A stretch of 8,114 bases of DNA from the NCBI GenBank assembly GCA_031271245.1, contig JAISWC010000300.1:1-8114 (forward strand), written 5' to 3'. Shown here piece after piece: positions 5,898-8,114 of this stretch (its first letter is position 1; each line of letters opens with the position of its first letter). The notes under the pieces were generated by a model. It did no database searches, was not told the origin of the DNA, and worked only from the letters and a program-made list of their open reading frames with translations. The position numbers were made by a program, and so were the translations under genes. Source of the DNA: Tannerella sp. GTDB taxonomy: Bacteria > Bacteroidota > Bacteroidia > Bacteroidales > Tannerellaceae.

Positions 5898-6605
5898 ATG
5901 GAATCTCAAAATCGTTCGGGTTACTTCAGTAATATCCCTGCCGTAACCAAGCATTTAATTATTATCAACTTCCTCTGTTGGGGGGCGACGCTTATTCTGC
6001 CTAAGTTCAACATTGATCTGATTCGGTGGTGCGGACTGCATTTTCCCGGAGCGGCCGATTTCTACCCTTTTCAAGTGATCACGTACATGTTTATGCACGA
6101 TACCCATTCCCTTGGGCATATTTTCTTCAACATGTTTGCCGTCTTCATGTTCGGCTCTGCGCTGGAAAACCTCTGGGGGCCTAAACGCTACCTGACGTTT
6201 TACCTGGTTTCGGGCATCGGCGCCGCTATCATGCAGGAACTGGTGTGGCTGTACATGATCGATTCGGTGGCATCGGCTCATCAAATGAGCATTGCCCAGA
6301 TAGTGGCGGACCCGTCGGTGAATTACTTGATTACGATCGGCGCGTCGGGGGCGGTGTTCGGCATTCTGCTGGGATTCGGCATGTTTTTTCCCAATACACC
6401 GCTGTTCCTTTTTTTCGTCCCGATTCCGATCAAGGCAAAATATTTTGTGGTCATCTACGGCGTCATCGAACTGTTCCTGGGTGTAGCCCGCTTCAGCAGC
6501 GACAATGTTGCGCATTTCGCCCATCTGGGAGGGATGCTCTTCGGCTTTCTCATGATTATCTACTGGAAAAGGAAAGACAAAAAAAATGGACGATATTTTT
6601 ATTAG
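5898..6605 (+). CDS. Rhomboid family intramembrane serine protease (first of pair)
   Basis: A 235-aa inner-membrane protease that cleaves transmembrane substrates within the bilayer. From the ATG at 5898, the motifs are HIFFN (H74 and N78, oxyanion-supporting positions), GASGAVFG with nucleophile S150 (codon 6345-6347), and AHFAHLGGMLFG with catalytic H209, so the Ser-His dyad is complete. WGPKRYLTFYLVSGIGAA between them is typical of the family. About six hydrophobic segments are visible. A GTG at 5883 would add five residues but lies in the promoter box. The C-terminus ends in a short basic tail (KRKDKKNGR). The next rhomboid gene starts 20 nt before this one ends, in another frame, which implies translational coupling. 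The natural substrate is unknown; the family call is firm. Confidence 0.93.
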   Translation: MESQNRSGYFSNIPAVTKHLIIINFLCWGATLILPKFNIDLIRWCGLHFPGAADFYPFQVITYMFMHDTHSLGHIFFNMFAVFMFGSALENLWGPKRYLTFYLVSGIGAAIMQELVWLYMIDSVASAHQMSIAQIVADPSVNYLITIGASGAVFGILLGFGMFFPNTPLFLFFVPIPIKAKYFVVIYGVIELFLGVARFSSDNVAHFAHLGGMLFGFLMIIYWKRKDKKNGRYFY

Positions 6606-7467
6606 GATCAGGCGGCTTTTTTCGCGGGGGAATCTCCTTACAAAGTTTATTTTCATCAATGCGGGCGTATTCATCATGATACGTCTGGTCATGGTCTTTC
6701 TGACGCTTTTTGAGGTGAACAGCGCTCCTCTTCTTGAATATGTACAGCTGTCCTCGTCGCCGGCGATGCTGCTGTACCGGCCGTGGACGGTGATTACCTA
6801 CATGTTCCTGCATGTGGATTTGCTGCATATCCTGTTCAACATGCTCTGGCTCTACTGGTTTGGCGGCATCTTCCTCCTTTATTTCAGCGAACGCCAGCTG
6901 GGTGGCCTGTATGTGACGGGAGGCATTGCCGGCGCAGTCCTGTTTGTGCTGGCATACAATCTGTTCCCTTACTTCCGGAACCTCGCCGGCCACAGCATGT
7001 TGATGGGTGCATCGGCTTCGGTGATGGCAATCGTGTTTGCCGTTTCGTTTTACCGGAAAAACTACGAAATCCGTCTCCTGCTTGTCGGGAGGGTCAAACT
7101 GATTTATCTGGCGCTGTTCACCCTGCTTGTCGACCTGCTGTCGATAACCTCGTCCAATGCCGGAGGACATATCGCTCATCTGGGTGGCGCCGCGTTCGGC
7201 ATTCTGTTTGCCGGACAGTTGACGCATGGAAAGGACCTGACCGTTTTCATCAATCGCTGGATAGACCGGCTCGTGAACCTGAAAAAGCGGAGACGGCGGC
7301 CGCACATGAAAGTGACCTACAAGCGGGAATCGGACATGGACTATAACACTCGCAAACGCAACGAGATGGACACGCTGGACGCCATCCTGGAAAAACTGAA
7401 GCGTTCGGGCTACGGCAGCCTGTCGGCCGACGAGAAAAAAAGACTTTTTGATGCAAGCAGGCAATAA
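6586..7467 (+). CDS. Rhomboid family intramembrane protease with C-terminal soluble domain (second of pair)
   Basis: A 293-aa membrane protein. Residues about 15-210 form the rhomboid core: HILFN (H81, N85), LMGASASVMA with probable nucleophile S143, and GHIAHLGGAAFG with catalytic H198. The residue after the serine is Ala instead of the usual Gly (GASA, not GASG); the dyad itself is present, so activity is plausible but not assured. After a basic stretch (KKRRRRP, 233-239) follows a cytoplasmic tail of about 50 residues including YNTRKRNEMDTLDAILEKL and SGYGSLSADEKKRLFDAS, resembling the small domain at the end of many Bacteroidetes rhomboids (DUF6576-like, from memory). The ATG at 6586 overlaps the preceding rhomboid gene by 20 nt. 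The stop codon is directly followed by the ATG of the next gene. A stable three-gene operon is the natural reading. Confidence 0.92.
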   Translation: MDDIFIRIRRLFSRGNLLTKFIFINAGVFIMIRLVMVFLTLFEVNSAPLLEYVQLSSSPAMLLYRPWTVITYMFLHVDLLHILFNMLWLYWFGGIFLLYFSERQLGGLYVTGGIAGAVLFVLAYNLFPYFRNLAGHSMLMGASASVMAIVFAVSFYRKNYEIRLLLVGRVKLIYLALFTLLVDLLSITSSNAGGHIAHLGGAAFGILFAGQLTHGKDLTVFINRWIDRLVNLKKRRRRPHMKVTYKRESDMDYNTRKRNEMDTLDAILEKLKRSGYGSLSADEKKRLFDASRQ

Positions 7468-8114
7468 ATGATGAAACCGTACCGTATCGCACATTTGCTG
7501 ATGGGCATATTACACACAGTGATTATGTTTCTGTTTGTCGCCGCGGCTTTCTCGGATGCCGTGTCGCCCGAGAAAGGCGTGATTTTTGCCTATCTGGGAC
7601 TGCTGTTCCCCTTTTTCCTGGTTTTGAACCTTTGCTTCCTGATTTACTGGCTTCTCGTGCGCAAGTGGATGTTCCTTTTTGTCGCGGGATGCTCCGTCCT
7701 GGTTGGCTGGAAGCCCGTCTCCGCCTACTGCCCGGTGCACCCGTTCAGACAAGAAGCGCCGCAGGCAAAAAACGTAATCAAACTGTTAACATACAATGTC
7801 ATGGGATTCAACTATCAGCCCCATAAAAAGGACAGCCCGAACCGGATACTCCAGTACATCATCGACTCGAAGGCCGATATCGTTTGCATGCAGGAATACA
7901 TGACGGAAAAGTCGGGGCGCTCCCTGACGCAGGAGCAGATTGCCAGGGCGCTGCACATGTATCCGTATCATTTCTGTTTGCCGCTGATCGACCATCATAC
8001 GTATACGGTTGGCCTGGCCATCTATTCGAAATATCCGATCGCCAAATCGTGGAAGGTGCATTACGACAGTTCCTTCAACGGGTCGACCGTTCATGAACTC
8101 AATGTAAACGGGAA
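7468..8114 (+). CDS. Membrane-anchored endonuclease/exonuclease/phosphatase (EEP) family protein, 3' end outside window
   Basis: The frame is open from the ATG at 7468 to the window end (215 codons visible). The first ~90 residues hold about three hydrophobic segments (LLMGILHTVIMFLFVAAAF, FAYLGLLFPFFLVLNLCFLI, MFLFVAGCSVLVGW). The EEP domain then starts with IKLLTYNVMGFN (N110), followed by ADIVCMQEY with the metal-binding Glu at 143, and LAIYSKYPI (183-191). These are the first half of the DNase I-like fold; the catalytic His/Asp motifs lie beyond the window. The family includes nucleases, phosphodiesterases and sphingomyelinases, so the substrate cannot be named. The start codon immediately follows the stop of the second rhomboid gene (a second ATG lies at 7471), so the gene belongs to the same operon. 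Confidence 0.9.
   Translation, partial: MMKPYRIAHLLMGILHTVIMFLFVAAAFSDAVSPEKGVIFAYLGLLFPFFLVLNLCFLIYWLLVRKWMFLFVAGCSVLVGWKPVSAYCPVHPFRQEAPQAKNVIKLLTYNVMGFNYQPHKKDSPNRILQYIIDSKADIVCMQEYMTEKSGRSLTQEQIARALHMYPYHFCLPLIDHHTYTVGLAIYSKYPIAKSWKVHYDSSFNGSTVHELNVNG

Noticed and set aside
6556..7494. 312-codon minus-strand ORF opposite the second rhomboid
   Set aside because: The plus strand encodes complete rhomboid motifs; the antisense product is His/Gln-rich without any domain.

Overview
The window looks like a chromosomal segment of a member of the order Bacteroidales with moderately high GC. The evidence is four TAnnTTTG-type -7 boxes (the Bacteroidetes sigma factor signature), weak Shine-Dalgarno signals, and typical Bacteroidales families: a two-domain alpha-glucan phosphorylase, a secreted DUF1080 protein, a DUF4172-type Fic remnant, and a paired rhomboid / EEP operon. 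The genus cannot be fixed from the sequence alone.

Layout. Positions 3-1253 hold the C-terminal half of an alpha-glucan phosphorylase (glycogen/maltodextrin use). A secreted DUF1080 protein follows (1302-2078). Positions 2079-2752 form a small scar-like accessory patch: a short AT-richer ORF (2123-2302) runs into the orphaned C-terminal winged-helix end of a Fic-family protein (2262-2492). Next comes a MITE-like stretch with a perfect 15-bp inverted repeat inside an 11-bp direct repeat (2496-2685). A promoter then leads to a SlyD-like FKBP prolyl isomerase with a Cys/Asp-rich tail (2753-3325) and chorismate synthase AroC (3363-4430).

Convergent to aroC on the minus strand is a predicted outer-membrane beta-barrel protein (4453-5022). 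A 414-bp non-coding gap (5023-5436) carries a degenerate 23-bp tandem repeat array and a strong intrinsic terminator belonging to the HU gene (5437-5709, minus). Divergent from HU, a promoter drives an operon of two rhomboid intramembrane proteases that overlap by 20 nt (5898-6605 and 6586-7467). One base after the second stop codon there begins a membrane-anchored endonuclease/exonuclease/phosphatase-family protein, which runs off the window (7468-8114).

Most of the window is ordinary core genome. The parts most worth a second look are the 2079-2700 scar and MITE-like element, the 23-bp repeat array, the Cys-rich SlyD tail, and the non-canonical GASA serine motif of the second rhomboid.
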